Assembly (NCBI GenBank): GCA_007118045.1
Contig: SKTG01000347.1
Span: 1-11,017 of the forward strand
Length of the DNA: 11,017 bases
Source: Nitriliruptoraceae bacterium
GTDB lineage: Bacteria; Actinomycetota; Nitriliruptoria; Nitriliruptorales; Nitriliruptoraceae
Direction of reading: 5' to 3'
The position numbers and the translations under genes were made by a program. The notes beneath the pieces were generated by a model that saw only the letters and a list, made by a program, of their open reading frames with translations, ran no database searches and was not told where the DNA came from. Each line of letters opens with the position of its first letter. Position 1 is the first letter of the stretch. Positions 1 to 5,823 of this stretch are shown here, in pieces.

Positions 1-187
1 CCCGCCAGGCCATCGCGACCTCCTCGTCGGTCTGCGGTTGGCGGGTGAACACCGACACGCCGTCACCGGGGTTGCGGGCGATCAGACCCGGGGCGACCTG
101 GCGAGCGGCGTCGCAGTCGATACACCGGTCGTCGACGAACCACGGCCCGTCGACGCCAGCGGGATGCCGCAGATCCCGACGCGCCAT
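1..187 (-). CDS. Ferredoxin-like / metallo-beta-lactamase-fold protein, N-terminal part (runs off left edge)
   Basis: The ATG at 187-185 opens a frame that stays open for 62 codons to the window edge. The protein starts MARRDLRHPAGVDG, then PWFVDDRCIDCDAARQVAPG at about residues 18-37, and ends with a Gln-Thr-Asp-Glu-Glu-Val-Ala-Met-Ala segment. This is the pattern of the short ferredoxin-type head (PGDFFVD-x-x-CIDC-x-x-C-R-x-x-AP) that precedes a metallo-beta-lactamase domain in a family found in actinobacteria, cyanobacteria and plants; the hydrolase domain would lie left of position 1. A GAGG-containing ribosome site lies just upstream (GAAGAGGACGGACG before the ATG). Oddity: the third cysteine usual after CIDC is replaced by alanine, leaving only two cysteines visible, so a full 4Fe-4S ligand set is not seen here. 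The family call is good for the head; the hydrolase part is inferred. Confidence 0.72.
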   Translation of the reverse strand, partial: MARRDLRHPAGVDGPWFVDDRCIDCDAARQVAPGLIARNPGDGVSVFTRQPQTDEEVAMAWR

Positions 188-450
188 CGTCCGTCCTCTT
201 CCCTGGTGCGCTCCAGGCCGTCGAGTATCCCATGGAGCCCGAACGCGGAGGCGCCCGGCCACGCCATCCGTTTCCGCCATGGTGCCTGACGTGTGCGGCG
301 CACCGACGAGAAGAGTTCCCCTATCGCCTGCACCACGGCCCCGCCCAGGTCGGCTGTGCAAGCGGCCCCCGGCGAAAAGGCGGACGGTGGACCCACCCAG
401 AGCCACGGCTGCGTGTTTGCCACTCGTCATTGCTTGTCGCCAGTGATGGC
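188..450. other. Non-coding stretch, nothing recognised
   Basis: Reading frames cross this stretch on both strands, but none has the residue composition or motifs of a known family, and all run into neighbouring genes in the wrong frame. It holds the upstream region of the ferredoxin-like gene (minus strand, start at 187). No clear -10/-35 pair, hairpin or repeat was found. Confidence 0.5.
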
Positions 451-657
451 CTACCCGTGAGTGGCAGCCGATGACGACCTGGTGTTCTGGATGGTGACGA
501 CCACGAAGCGATCATCAGCCTCGTGGTAGTCATAGACCAGCAGCATCCATCGCCACGGCCCAACGATGAAGCGCAGCCCCTGCCAGCGTCCGGTGAGCTC
601 GGCGCCGATGCGTGGGAACTCGACCAGCGGGTGCCACTCGTCGTAGTGTCAGCGCAT
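451..657 (-). pseudogene. ParE/RelE-like toxin remnant with in-frame TGA at codon 3
   Basis: On the minus strand an open frame ends at TAG 453-451. It reads HYDEWHPLVEFPRIGAEL, then TGRWQGLRFIVGPWRWMLLV, then YDYHEADDRFVVVTIQNTR. The run Pro-x-Ile-Gly-x-Glu-Leu-Thr-Gly-x-x-x-Gly-Leu-Arg, Val-Gly-x-x-Arg, then Tyr and Val-Val-Val-x-x-Ile resembles the beta-sheet half of ParE/RelE-type toxins (PxxGxxLxGxxxGLRRxRVGxYRVIY). Directly upstream lies ATG CGC TGA (657-649): a start whose third codon is a stop. Changing that TGA to TGG would give MRWHYDEWHPLVEF, continuous with the frame. The usual N-terminal helices (about 30 residues) are missing and no antitoxin is recognisable beside it. I see the frame and the stop; the toxin family is inference, and the piece could be an unrelated short protein. 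Confidence 0.35.
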
Positions 658-735
658 GCTCTCCGGAACGACCGACTCCACCCTCATCCCCTCCACTGGT
701 GTCCGGACCGAGTTCACGTCCGAGCTCGCCGAGGG

Positions 736-760
736 TGTTGAGCACCGTCCGTGCTCAACA
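736..760 (-). terminator. Perfect 10-bp inverted repeat, probable terminator of the DUF1059 pair
   Basis: TGTTGAGCAC (736-745) is followed by 5 bases and then its exact reverse complement GTGCTCAACA (751-760). GGG on the left and CCC on the right extend the stem past a single bulged A. It starts 28 bases beyond the stop of the second DUF1059 gene (minus strand), the right place for a hairpin terminator. No T-tract follows, which is common in high-GC actinobacteria. It could instead be an operator for the degraded toxin-like region on its other side. Confidence 0.5.
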
Positions 761-788
761 ACCCCCATTGAGCGTGGTGCACCGGCGA

Positions 789-965
789 TCACGTGTCATG
801 GATGGCTTCCCTCAGCGCGGCGGCCGTGTCCTGGTCGACCTCGGCCATCCCATGGACCTCGGCCGCGTGGGCCGCCGCCTGTCGCATCACGTCCGCGTCG
901 TCGGTCCCCCTCACCACGCCGTCGCAGCCGTCAACCACGTCCCCACATCGCAGCTCCCGTGCCAT
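789..965 (-). CDS. DUF1059 family small protein (second of tandem pair)
   Basis: A 58-residue protein starting MARELRCGDVVDGCDG and ending in an acidic-amphipathic tail (AALREAIHDT). The pattern R-C-G-D-V-V-x-G-C-D-x-V-x-x-G, followed by a helix with HAAEVHGM, is the signature of DUF1059, a family of about 55-60 residues; this one is full length. Cys7 and Cys14, with the two histidines of the H-A-x-E-V-H motif, could bind a metal, but this is inference and the family has no established function that I know of. The ATG at 965 is chosen over an upstream start at 992 because it has GGGAGG just before it (CAGGGAGGCGTGCG) and matches the family N-terminus. It lies 38 bases after a paralogue on the same strand and is followed by a perfect hairpin at 736-760, so the two are probably one transcript. 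Confidence 0.85.
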   Translation of the reverse strand: MARELRCGDVVDGCDGVVRGTDDADVMRQAAAHAAEVHGMAEVDQDTAAALREAIHDT

Positions 966-1003
966 CGCACGCCTCCCTGTCCTCGTGTTCACGGAGGTGG
1001 CGT

Positions 1004-1156
1004 TCAGTCCGGACGGGCCATCGACATGGCCTGCTCCCGCGAGAGCTCCATCGCATGGACCTCACGCGCGTGCTCCTGCGCCGCTCGAACGACCTCGTCA
1101 TCGGTGTGGCCGTGCAGCGTGTAGCCGCAGGGACACTGGATCGTCTTGCCGGACAT
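1004..1156 (-). CDS. DUF1059 family small protein (first of tandem pair)
   Basis: A 50-residue protein: MSGKTIQCPCGYTLHG, then TDDEVVRAAQEHAREVHAM, ending MSMARPD and TGA at 1006-1004. It shares with its neighbour the N-terminal cysteines (here Cys8 and Cys10 in a Cys-Pro-Cys-Gly turn), the D-D-E-V-x-x-A-A/Q helix and the H-A-x-E-V-H-x-M motif, so it belongs to DUF1059 and looks like a divergent tandem duplicate. GGGAGGTGGAG lies immediately before the ATG, a very strong ribosome site. The Cys-x-Cys spacing differs from the Cys-x6-Cys of the second copy, so the two may bind different ligands or act as different halves; no function is established. The SARP gene at 1225 is divergent, and the gap between them carries what looks like a SARP binding site aimed at this gene. 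Confidence 0.82.
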   Translation of the reverse strand: MSGKTIQCPCGYTLHGHTDDEVVRAAQEHAREVHAMELSREQAMSMARPD

Positions 1157-1174
1157 CTCCACCTCCCGGATGGG

Positions 1175-1180
1175 ACACTA
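1175..1180 (-). promoter_or_regulatory. Putative -10 hexamer TAGTGT for the DUF1059 pair
   Basis: On the minus strand this hexamer fits TAnnnT. It begins 8 bases beyond the nearest repeat of the putative SARP site (1189-1217), the spacing reported between the last SARP repeat and the -10 element in known targets. Transcription would start near 1168, giving a very short leader of about 12 bases that contains the GGGAGG ribosome site. The placement is inference. Confidence 0.45.
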
Positions 1181-1188
1181 CGCGCGAG

Positions 1189-1217
1189 CCGTTGGCCGCC
1201 GGTTGGCGGCACGTTGG
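1189..1217 (-). promoter_or_regulatory. Putative SARP binding site: three direct heptamers at 11-bp spacing
   Basis: Read on the plus strand, GTTGG occurs at 1191-1195, 1202-1206 and 1213-1217, exactly 11 bp apart. The heptamers are CCGTTGG, CGGTTGG and ACGTTGG, separated by 4-bp spacers (CGCC and GGC-plus-flank type). SARP regulators such as ActII-ORF4 and DnrI bind direct heptamer repeats at 11-bp intervals overlapping the -35 region. This site lies between a SARP gene (start 1225) and the divergent DUF1059 pair, and a -10-like hexamer sits 8 bp from the repeat proximal to DUF1059. Because the repeats end 7 bp from the SARP start codon, binding could also repress the SARP gene itself. The repeats are seen directly; the regulator assignment is inferred from position. 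Confidence 0.6.
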
Positions 1218-1224
1218 GATCGCC

Positions 1225-1974
1225 GTGACTCGGTTCTACCTCACCGGCCGGGTGTCGATCGAGGGATCGTCGCTCGTCGATCAGGCCGAGCTGCCCGGAC
1301 GCCACGGACGGCTCGCACTCGTGCGGCTGGCCCTGGCCCGCCACCGGCCCCTCCCCACCGGCGAGCTCGCCGACGCCATCTGGGGTGCCGACGTCCCCGC
1401 CAGCGTCGAAACCTCGCTGCGGGCCGTCATCAGCAAGCTGCGGTCCGCCGTGGCTCGGGCCGAGGCGACCCCCTCCCCCACCATCGCGTTCGACGCCGGG
1501 TGTTACCAGCTCCGCGCCCCCGGCGCGTGGGTGGACGTCGAGGCCGCCGCCAACGCGGTCGACCGCGCCGAGGGGGCGTGGCGCGCCGGAGGCTCCGAGG
1601 TGGCGTGGCAACACGCGACCGTCGCCGCGTCCATCGCCCCGCGACCCCTGCTGCCCGGGGAAGACGCGGCGTGGGTAGCCGAGGCTCAGGGACGTCTGCG
1701 GCGCGTGCACCTCCGGGCGCTGGCCGTGCTCGCCGAGGTCTGGCGAGAGCGTGGCGACCACGGCCTGGCGGTCGCGACGGCGACGGAGCTCGTCGCACTC
1801 GAGCCCTTCCGCGAGGCGAGCCACCGTGCTCTCATCCTCGCCCACCAGGCAGCCGGGGACGCCGCCGAGGCGGCCCGGGCCTACGAGGATTGCCGCGAGC
1901 TCATGCGTGAGGCACTCGGCGTGGACCCCTCCCCCGAGACCCAGCGGCTGCACCGCCATGTCCTGAGGGGATGA
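1225..1974 (+). CDS. SARP-family transcriptional activator (OmpR-like DNA-binding domain + BTAD)
   Basis: A 249-residue protein. Residues about 3-97 form the winged-helix DNA-binding domain (FYLTGRVSIEG; a GRHGRLALVRLALARHRPLP helix; LADAIWGADVP; SLRAVISKLRSAV recognition region; closing hairpin FDAGCYQLRAP). Residues about 104-249 form the bacterial transcriptional activation domain: WVDVEAA, then TPR-like helices ending EPFREASHRALILAHQAAGD, AARAYEDCRELMREALGVDPS and PET. This is the minimal SARP layout, without the NB-ARC extension of AfsR-type proteins. The GTG at 1225 is chosen because the family begins at this beta-strand; the upstream codons read through the putative binding site and carry no family sequence. 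No biosynthetic genes lie nearby, so its target is most likely the divergent DUF1059 pair and perhaps distant loci. The ribosome site is weak (TTGGGATCGCC). Confidence 0.88.
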   Translation: MTRFYLTGRVSIEGSSLVDQAELPGRHGRLALVRLALARHRPLPTGELADAIWGADVPASVETSLRAVISKLRSAVARAEATPSPTIAFDAGCYQLRAPGAWVDVEAAANAVDRAEGAWRAGGSEVAWQHATVAASIAPRPLLPGEDAAWVAEAQGRLRRVHLRALAVLAEVWRERGDHGLAVATATELVALEPFREASHRALILAHQAAGDAAEAARAYEDCRELMREALGVDPSPETQRLHRHVLRG

Positions 1975-2187
1975 CGGAAGCATCCCCGGAGCACCCCCCG
2001 TCCTCCGATCTCGCCGACGTCCGACGCCAGCGCCGGACCCCCGCCGATGTCGTGAACGCTATGGAGCCCTTGCACGTCCGATCGTTATCCGCCCACGATC
2101 ACGACGGTGGGTGTGGGAGGCCGCTCTGCCGTACGGGTGAGCGCCATGGTCGGATGGGGCGTCTTCGGAGGCGACCCGCCCGGCCCC
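1975..2187. other. Convergent intergenic gap, nothing firm
   Basis: The SARP gene (plus) and the ECF sigma gene (minus) end toward each other here. A short open frame starts at the ATGA overlapping the SARP stop but has no family resemblance and runs into the sigma gene antisense. A weak CCCAC/GTGGG pair around 2093-2113 could form part of a bidirectional terminator, but the stem is only 5 bp. Confidence 0.4.
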
Positions 2188-3351
2188 TCACAGGGTCCGA
2201 CGAAGGCGCGCCGCCTCGCGGGTGAGGTGATCTCGCTCCGGAACGTTGGTCGCGCGGCGAGCCGCCTCGGCGTAGAGTTCGGCGGCGCGGGGCCGGTCGC
2301 CGTCGTTCTCGTGCAGATGGGCAGCCACGGCGGCGTAGCGTGGCAGCTCCGGGTCCAGGGGCTCCAACGCTGCCAGCCCCGCACGTGCGCCGTCGGCCGC
2401 GCCGACCGCCACCACCCGGTTGAGCCGGTGCACCGGCGAATCCGTGAGCACCACGAGTTCGTCGTACCATTCCACCACCTGTACCCAGTCGGTCTCGGCC
2501 GTGCTCCGCGCGTCGCAGTGCAGCGCGGCGATCGCCGCCTGTACCTGGTACTCGCCCAGCCGTTCCCGGGCGAGCGCCCCTTGCAGGATCGTGACGCCGT
2601 CCGCCACGAGGTCGGTGTCCCAGAGGGATCGGTCCTGTGCGGTCAGGGGCACGAGGGAACCGTCCGGCCGCGTGCGTGCCGGTCGCCGGGCGTGGTGCAA
2701 CAGCATCAGCGCCAGCAGCCCGGCCGACTCCTCGTGGTCGGTGACCGTATGCAGTCGCCGGGCCAGCCGTATCGCTTCGGAGGACAGATCGATGTCGCCG
2801 GAGTAGCCCTCGTTGAACACGAGGTACAGCACCCGCAACACCGTCTCCAGCGAGCCGGGCTCGTCGAGCGAGACTCCGCTGACGGTCCCCTTGGCACGGC
2901 TGATCCGCTGAGCCATCGTCGCCTCAGGCACCAGGTAGGCCTCGGCGATCTGCCGGGTCGTGAGCCCGCCCACCGCTCGGAGCGTCAGCGCCACGGCCGA
3001 AGTAGGTGTGAGCGACGGGTGGGCGCAGCGCAGGTAGAGCTCCAGGGTATCGTCGAGGTCCACGGCGAGGCCCGGAAGGGGCTCGTCGTACAGGCGCAGT
3101 TCGCGCGCCTTGCGCGCCGCGTCGGACCGGGCAGCGTCGAGGAACCTCCGCCAGGCCGCCGTGACCAACCATCCCTTCGGGTCCTTCGGCGGATCCGCCG
3201 GCCAGGCTGCGAGAGCCGCGAGCAGCGCATCCTGGACCGCGTCCTCGGCTGCCGCGAAGTCGGCTCCGCGGCGCACGAGGACGGCGTTCACCTCCGGCAC
3301 CAGCGCCCGTACCAGTACATCGAGGCCGTCGGGAACAGGTAGGTCACTCAT
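2188..3351 (-). CDS. ECF42-type RNA polymerase sigma factor with C-terminal TPR-like extension
   Basis: A 387-residue protein. Region sigma2 spans about residues 10-75 (FAAAEDAVQDALLAALAAWP, then PKGWLVTAAWRRFLDAARSD). Region sigma4 spans about 100-155, with the helix-turn-helix GLTTRQIAEAYLVPEATMAQ followed by RISRAK. A long helical C-terminal part (about 165-387) contains VLRVLYLVFNEGYSGD, LLALMLLHHARRPAR and a tail of TPR-like repeats. Such a roughly 200-residue extension, and a YCII/DGPF gene next door, define the ECF42 group. Sigma factors of this group direct RNA polymerase to promoters of DGPF-protein genes; the extension is thought to control activity in place of an anti-sigma factor. 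Its ATG (3351-3349) overlaps the end of the DGPF gene by 8 bp, indicating translational coupling. The protein looks full length and intact. Confidence 0.92.
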   Translation of the reverse strand: MSDLPVPDGLDVLVRALVPEVNAVLVRRGADFAAAEDAVQDALLAALAAWPADPPKDPKGWLVTAAWRRFLDAARSDAARKARELRLYDEPLPGLAVDLDDTLELYLRCAHPSLTPTSAVALTLRAVGGLTTRQIAEAYLVPEATMAQRISRAKGTVSGVSLDEPGSLETVLRVLYLVFNEGYSGDIDLSSEAIRLARRLHTVTDHEESAGLLALMLLHHARRPARTRPDGSLVPLTAQDRSLWDTDLVADGVTILQGALARERLGEYQVQAAIAALHCDARSTAETDWVQVVEWYDELVVLTDSPVHRLNRVVAVGAADGARAGLAALEPLDPELPRYAAVAAHLHENDGDRPRAAELYAEAARRATNVPERDHLTREAARLRRTL

Positions 3352-3751
3352 CCGCCGGTGGCGCCGCCTCGAGGAACGGACGCAGCTCGAGCCACTCGTG
3401 GAGCGGCCGGCCGCCCGCGCCCGGAGCCGACGACAGCTCCCCCGCCAGCTCGACCGCCCGCTCCTGATCCTCCACGTCGATGATCATCCAGCCGGCGATC
3501 AGATCCTTGGTCTCGGCGAACGGTCCGTCGGTGACCGGTGGTCGACCTTCACCGTCGTAGCGGACCCACATGCCCTCCGGGGCCAGCGCCTGCCCGTCCA
3601 CGAACTCGCCCGTGCCCTCGAGCCGGACGGCCAGATCGTTCATGAACTGGATGTGGTCGCTGACCTCGTGAGGTGTCCAGTCGTCCATGGGAACGTCGTT
3701 CACCGGCGTCGGCGCACCTCGGTAGTGCTTGAGCAACAGATACTTGGCCAT
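3344..3751 (-). CDS. DGPF-motif YCII-related protein (ECF42 partner)
   Basis: A 135-residue protein beginning MAKYLLLKHYRGAP. It carries the family hallmarks WVRYDGEGRPPVTDGPFAET (about 63-82, with DGPFAE near 75-80) and KDLIAGWMIIDVEDQERAVE (about 82-101), and ends HEWLELRPF. This is the DGPF/YCII-related fold, a small ferredoxin-like alpha/beta domain with no firmly established reaction, typically encoded beside ECF42 sigma genes. I chose the ATG at 3751 because it matches the family start and has GGGGAAGTGGC directly upstream; an extension to 3862 has no family match and would cross the promoter. The stop overlaps the sigma factor start. A TGTCGA/CGTC promoter at 3805-3831 suggests that the sigma factor transcribes this operon itself. 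Confidence 0.9.
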   Translation of the reverse strand: MAKYLLLKHYRGAPTPVNDVPMDDWTPHEVSDHIQFMNDLAVRLEGTGEFVDGQALAPEGMWVRYDGEGRPPVTDGPFAETKDLIAGWMIIDVEDQERAVELAGELSSAPGAGGRPLHEWLELRPFLEAAPPADE

Positions 3752-3804
3752 GCCACTTCCCCTGTCGATGTGGGCGCGACCCCGTTGGCCGCGTTCACCC
3801 CTGG

Positions 3805-3831
3805 GACGGAGCGAGCTCGTGTTCTTCGACA
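3805..3831 (-). promoter_or_regulatory. Predicted ECF42-dependent promoter of the DGPF-sigma operon
   Basis: On the minus strand TGTCGA (3831-3826) is followed by exactly 17 bases and CGTC (3808-3805). As I recall it, the consensus reported for ECF42 targets in Streptomyces venezuelae is TGTCGA at -35 and CGA/TC at -10. Transcription would start about 47 bases before the DGPF start codon. Both boxes match exactly and lie in the only place expected for autoregulation. Confidence 0.7.
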
Positions 3832-3863
3832 TCCGCGCGAGGTGTCGGAGCCGTGGGACCATG

Positions 3864-4334
3864 TCAGCCAGGGTGATGCCGCGCCGCCAGGTACTCCGCG
3901 AGGTTGTTCAGCGAAGAGGTGAGTCCGGCCGCATGATCCTGTGGCGAGATCCCCGACGGTACGTCGTCAGCACGGACCTCGACCAGCGTTCCCTCGCGCG
4001 CCGAGAGCAGCGACCAGGTCATGGTCATCGCCCCTGAGAACGCTGGATCGTCGGAGTCGAACACGACGCTCTGCACGATGCGTTCATCAGGGCGAAGTTC
4101 GATGAACGTCGCCTCGGTGACGTCGCTGTGCTCGGAGCTCTTCCCCTTGCTGCCGTCCAGGTACGTCAGCTCCATCCGGAACGCGCCCCCTGGCCGCGCG
4201 TCGAACTCGAGTACGTGGCCCCGCATACCGTCCGGGGGCAACCACGTCTGGAGCGCCACCGGGTCCAGCAGGGCGGAGTAGATCCGCTCGCGTGGAGCCG
4301 GGATCATCTTGCTCGATCGATCCGTGCGTCCCAT
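3864..4334 (-). CDS. SRPBCC / AHSA1-like protein
   Basis: A 156-residue protein. It begins MGRTDRSSKMIPAPRERIYS (the PAPRERIYxALxDP start strand typical of the family), then LQTWLPPDGMRG (about 28-39), GGAFRMELTYLD, FIELRPDERIVQSVVFDSDD and MTMTWSLL (later strands), and ends with a long helix GLTSSLNNLAEYLA. This is the Bet v1-like helix-grip fold (activator of Hsp90 ATPase homologue 1-like), a small-molecule-binding cavity protein with varied roles. The ATG at 4334 is chosen over a GTG at 4394 because the extra residues have no family match. It is transcribed toward the DGPF-ECF42 pair with a 112-bp gap containing the ECF42 promoter. AHSA1-like genes often accompany this sigma group, so shared regulation is plausible but not shown. 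Confidence 0.85.
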   Translation of the reverse strand: MGRTDRSSKMIPAPRERIYSALLDPVALQTWLPPDGMRGHVLEFDARPGGAFRMELTYLDGSKGKSSEHSDVTEATFIELRPDERIVQSVVFDSDDPAFSGAMTMTWSLLSAREGTLVEVRADDVPSGISPQDHAAGLTSSLNNLAEYLAARHHPG

Positions 4335-4611
4335 GCCTCGACCGCCTCTCCGTCCGGTGACCGGTCGCCGTCCAGCGCAGCCTCCGTTCGTCACATGGTC
4401 TCGACCTGCACGATCATCGTCACCTCGGGATGTTCAGGAAGCGTGTTCGGTCAGACGGCACGGACGGTCGAGACTCATCGGTCGCGGTCCGGGGCTTCTG
4501 GCGGGTTCACGTTCTCGGCGGGCCGACGACGGCCGTCACGAGGAAGGTTGCTTTGACCGCCGCAGTGCTGTCAGGGTGGAACCGCATCCACGTCACGCCA
4601 AGGAGGCTTCG

Positions 4612-4914
4612 ATGCTGACCGTGATCACCGAGACCGCCCTCCAGGAAGGCCGCGAGTCGGACTGGGACGAGGCCTACCGTGAGCGCGCCGCCGATGCGCG
4701 GAAGCAGGAGGGCTGGGTAGATCTGCACCTGCTCGTCCCGGTGGACGATCGCAGCCGACGCGTCGTCGTCGGCACCTGGCGGGACCGCGAGGCTTGGGAA
4801 CGCTGGCACGCGACGGAGACGTTCCGGCGAACGCGGGCCCGGCTCGACGCGGCGACTGCTGAGCACGGCGAGGATCGGTGGTTCGAGGTCATCGAGGAGA
4901 AGACGTCCGCGTAG
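4612..4914 (+). CDS. Antibiotic biosynthesis monooxygenase (ABM) domain protein
   Basis: A 100-residue protein beginning MLTVITETALQEGRESDWDE, with AYRERAADARKQEGWVDLHL, VVVGTWRDREAWERWHATET and FRRTRARL. The N-terminal beta-strand, the helix with a WDEAYRER segment, the central GTWRDREAWERWHAT strand-helix and the F-R-x-T-R helix fit the dimeric alpha/beta ferredoxin-like ABM fold (cofactor-free quinol monooxygenases, haem-degrading enzymes, or simple stress proteins). Length fits the family. AAGGAGG lies 5 bases before the ATG, which settles the start. The substrate cannot be told from sequence. It stands alone, divergent from the AHSA1 gene across about 280 bases. Confidence 0.8.
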   Translation: MLTVITETALQEGRESDWDEAYRERAADARKQEGWVDLHLLVPVDDRSRRVVVGTWRDREAWERWHATETFRRTRARLDAATAEHGEDRWFEVIEEKTSA

Positions 4915-5025
4915 CCACGGACGGCCTCAGGCCTATTCGAGAGCCATGTTCCCGTCGCGTTGGACCCGATGGCAAGTCCCGAGGGGTCGTTGGTGTTGTG
5001 ATAGCGAGGACGAGTGGAGATGGAG

Positions 5026-5778
5026 ATGACACAGGCACGTGGACGGGTTCGCGCCGAGCGTGGTCACAAGCGGCTACGTGCGCTGGTCAGTGGGCACATG
5101 GTCCTGGACACGCGTCGTCCGCTGCTGGTTTGGGAGCACCCCCACTACCCGACCTACTACGTCCCTGCCGACGACCTCATCGCCGGTGTCGTCCCGACCG
5201 GGAACACCGAGCGGACCCCGAGCCGCGGGGTCGGTCACGTCTGCGACCTCGTCGTGGAGGGAGGACGAGTGCCAGCAGCGGCTCTGGTGTATCCGGAGCC
5301 GACGCTCGAGGCGATCCGCGACCACGTGCGGGTGTCGTGGGATGCCGTTGATGCGTGGTTCGAGGAGGACGAGGAGGTGTTCGTGCACGCGCGCGACCCG
5401 TACAAGCGCGTCGATGTGCTCCCGAGCTCGCGCCACGTCGTCGTCGAGCTAGATGGGGTCAGGTTGGCGGAGTCCTCCCGGCCGACGATGCTGTTCGAGA
5501 CGAGGTTGATCGCCCGCACCTACCTGCCGGCGTTGGACGTGCGCCAGGACCTGTTGGTGTCTTCCGAGACGGTCACTCGCTGCCCCTACAAGGGCACAGC
5601 AGCCTACTGGCACCTGCGGACCAGCGAGGCAGCCGTGCACGACGTGGCCTGGACCTACCGGTTCCCCGCTCGCGAGTCCGCTGGGATCGCTGGACTCGTC
5701 TGCTTCCACGACGAGAAGGTCGACGTCATCGTCGACGGGGAACGTCGGGAACGCCCGTCATCGCGCTTCGCGTCCTGA
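5026..5778 (+). CDS. DUF427 protein with two domains
   Basis: A 250-residue protein from ATG 5026 (alternative starts in the same frame: GTG 5014 and ATG 5020; GGAG at 5016-5019 gives the best spacing for 5026). The C-terminal domain, about residues 132-240, is a textbook DUF427: VRLAESSRPTMLFETRL, YLPALDVRQDLL, TVTRCPYKGTAAYWHL (Cys-Pro-Tyr-Lys-Gly at about 186-190), VAWTYRFPARES, GLVCFHDEKVDVIVDG. An N-terminal half-copy (about 20-125: LVWEHPHYPTYYVPADDL, then VSWDAVDAWFEEDEEVFVHA) keeps the fold pattern but lacks the CPYKG motif. Two-domain DUF427 proteins are common in actinobacteria; the function is unproven. The gene stands alone. Confidence 0.88.
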   Translation: MTQARGRVRAERGHKRLRALVSGHMVLDTRRPLLVWEHPHYPTYYVPADDLIAGVVPTGNTERTPSRGVGHVCDLVVEGGRVPAAALVYPEPTLEAIRDHVRVSWDAVDAWFEEDEEVFVHARDPYKRVDVLPSSRHVVVELDGVRLAESSRPTMLFETRLIARTYLPALDVRQDLLVSSETVTRCPYKGTAAYWHLRTSEAAVHDVAWTYRFPARESAGIAGLVCFHDEKVDVIVDGERRERPSSRFAS

Positions 5779-5823
5779 GCCGCGCGACCGCGATCGGCAG
5801 GTGGCTCGAGACGTCGGGGGCGG

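Noticed and set aside
1225..1974. Possible antibiotic biosynthetic cluster suggested by the SARP and ABM genes
   Set aside because: No polyketide, peptide, terpene or tailoring core enzyme occurs anywhere in the window; the ABM protein lies 2.6 kb away in an unrelated unit.
931..1983. 350-codon open frame on the minus strand across the SARP gene
   Set aside because: It is antisense to a clear SARP and overlaps a DUF1059 gene in another frame; its residues are Gly/Arg/Pro-rich with no family pattern.
1971..2225. 84-codon frame starting with an ATGA overlap at the SARP stop
   Set aside because: No family resemblance, and its end is antisense to the sigma gene; the overlap is likely chance.
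2107..3342. 411-codon open frame on the plus strand
   Set aside because: It is antisense to the intact ECF42-type sigma factor; high GC keeps the frame open.
4391..4450. Short minus-strand tail reading PEVTMIVQVETM before the AHSA1 gene
   Set aside because: It looks like a protein C-terminus, but the frame is only 19 codons between stops and no upstream part is recognisable.
4923..4933. GGCC-TCA-GGCC hairpin after the ABM gene
   Set aside because: Four-base stem with a three-base loop; too weak to call a terminator.
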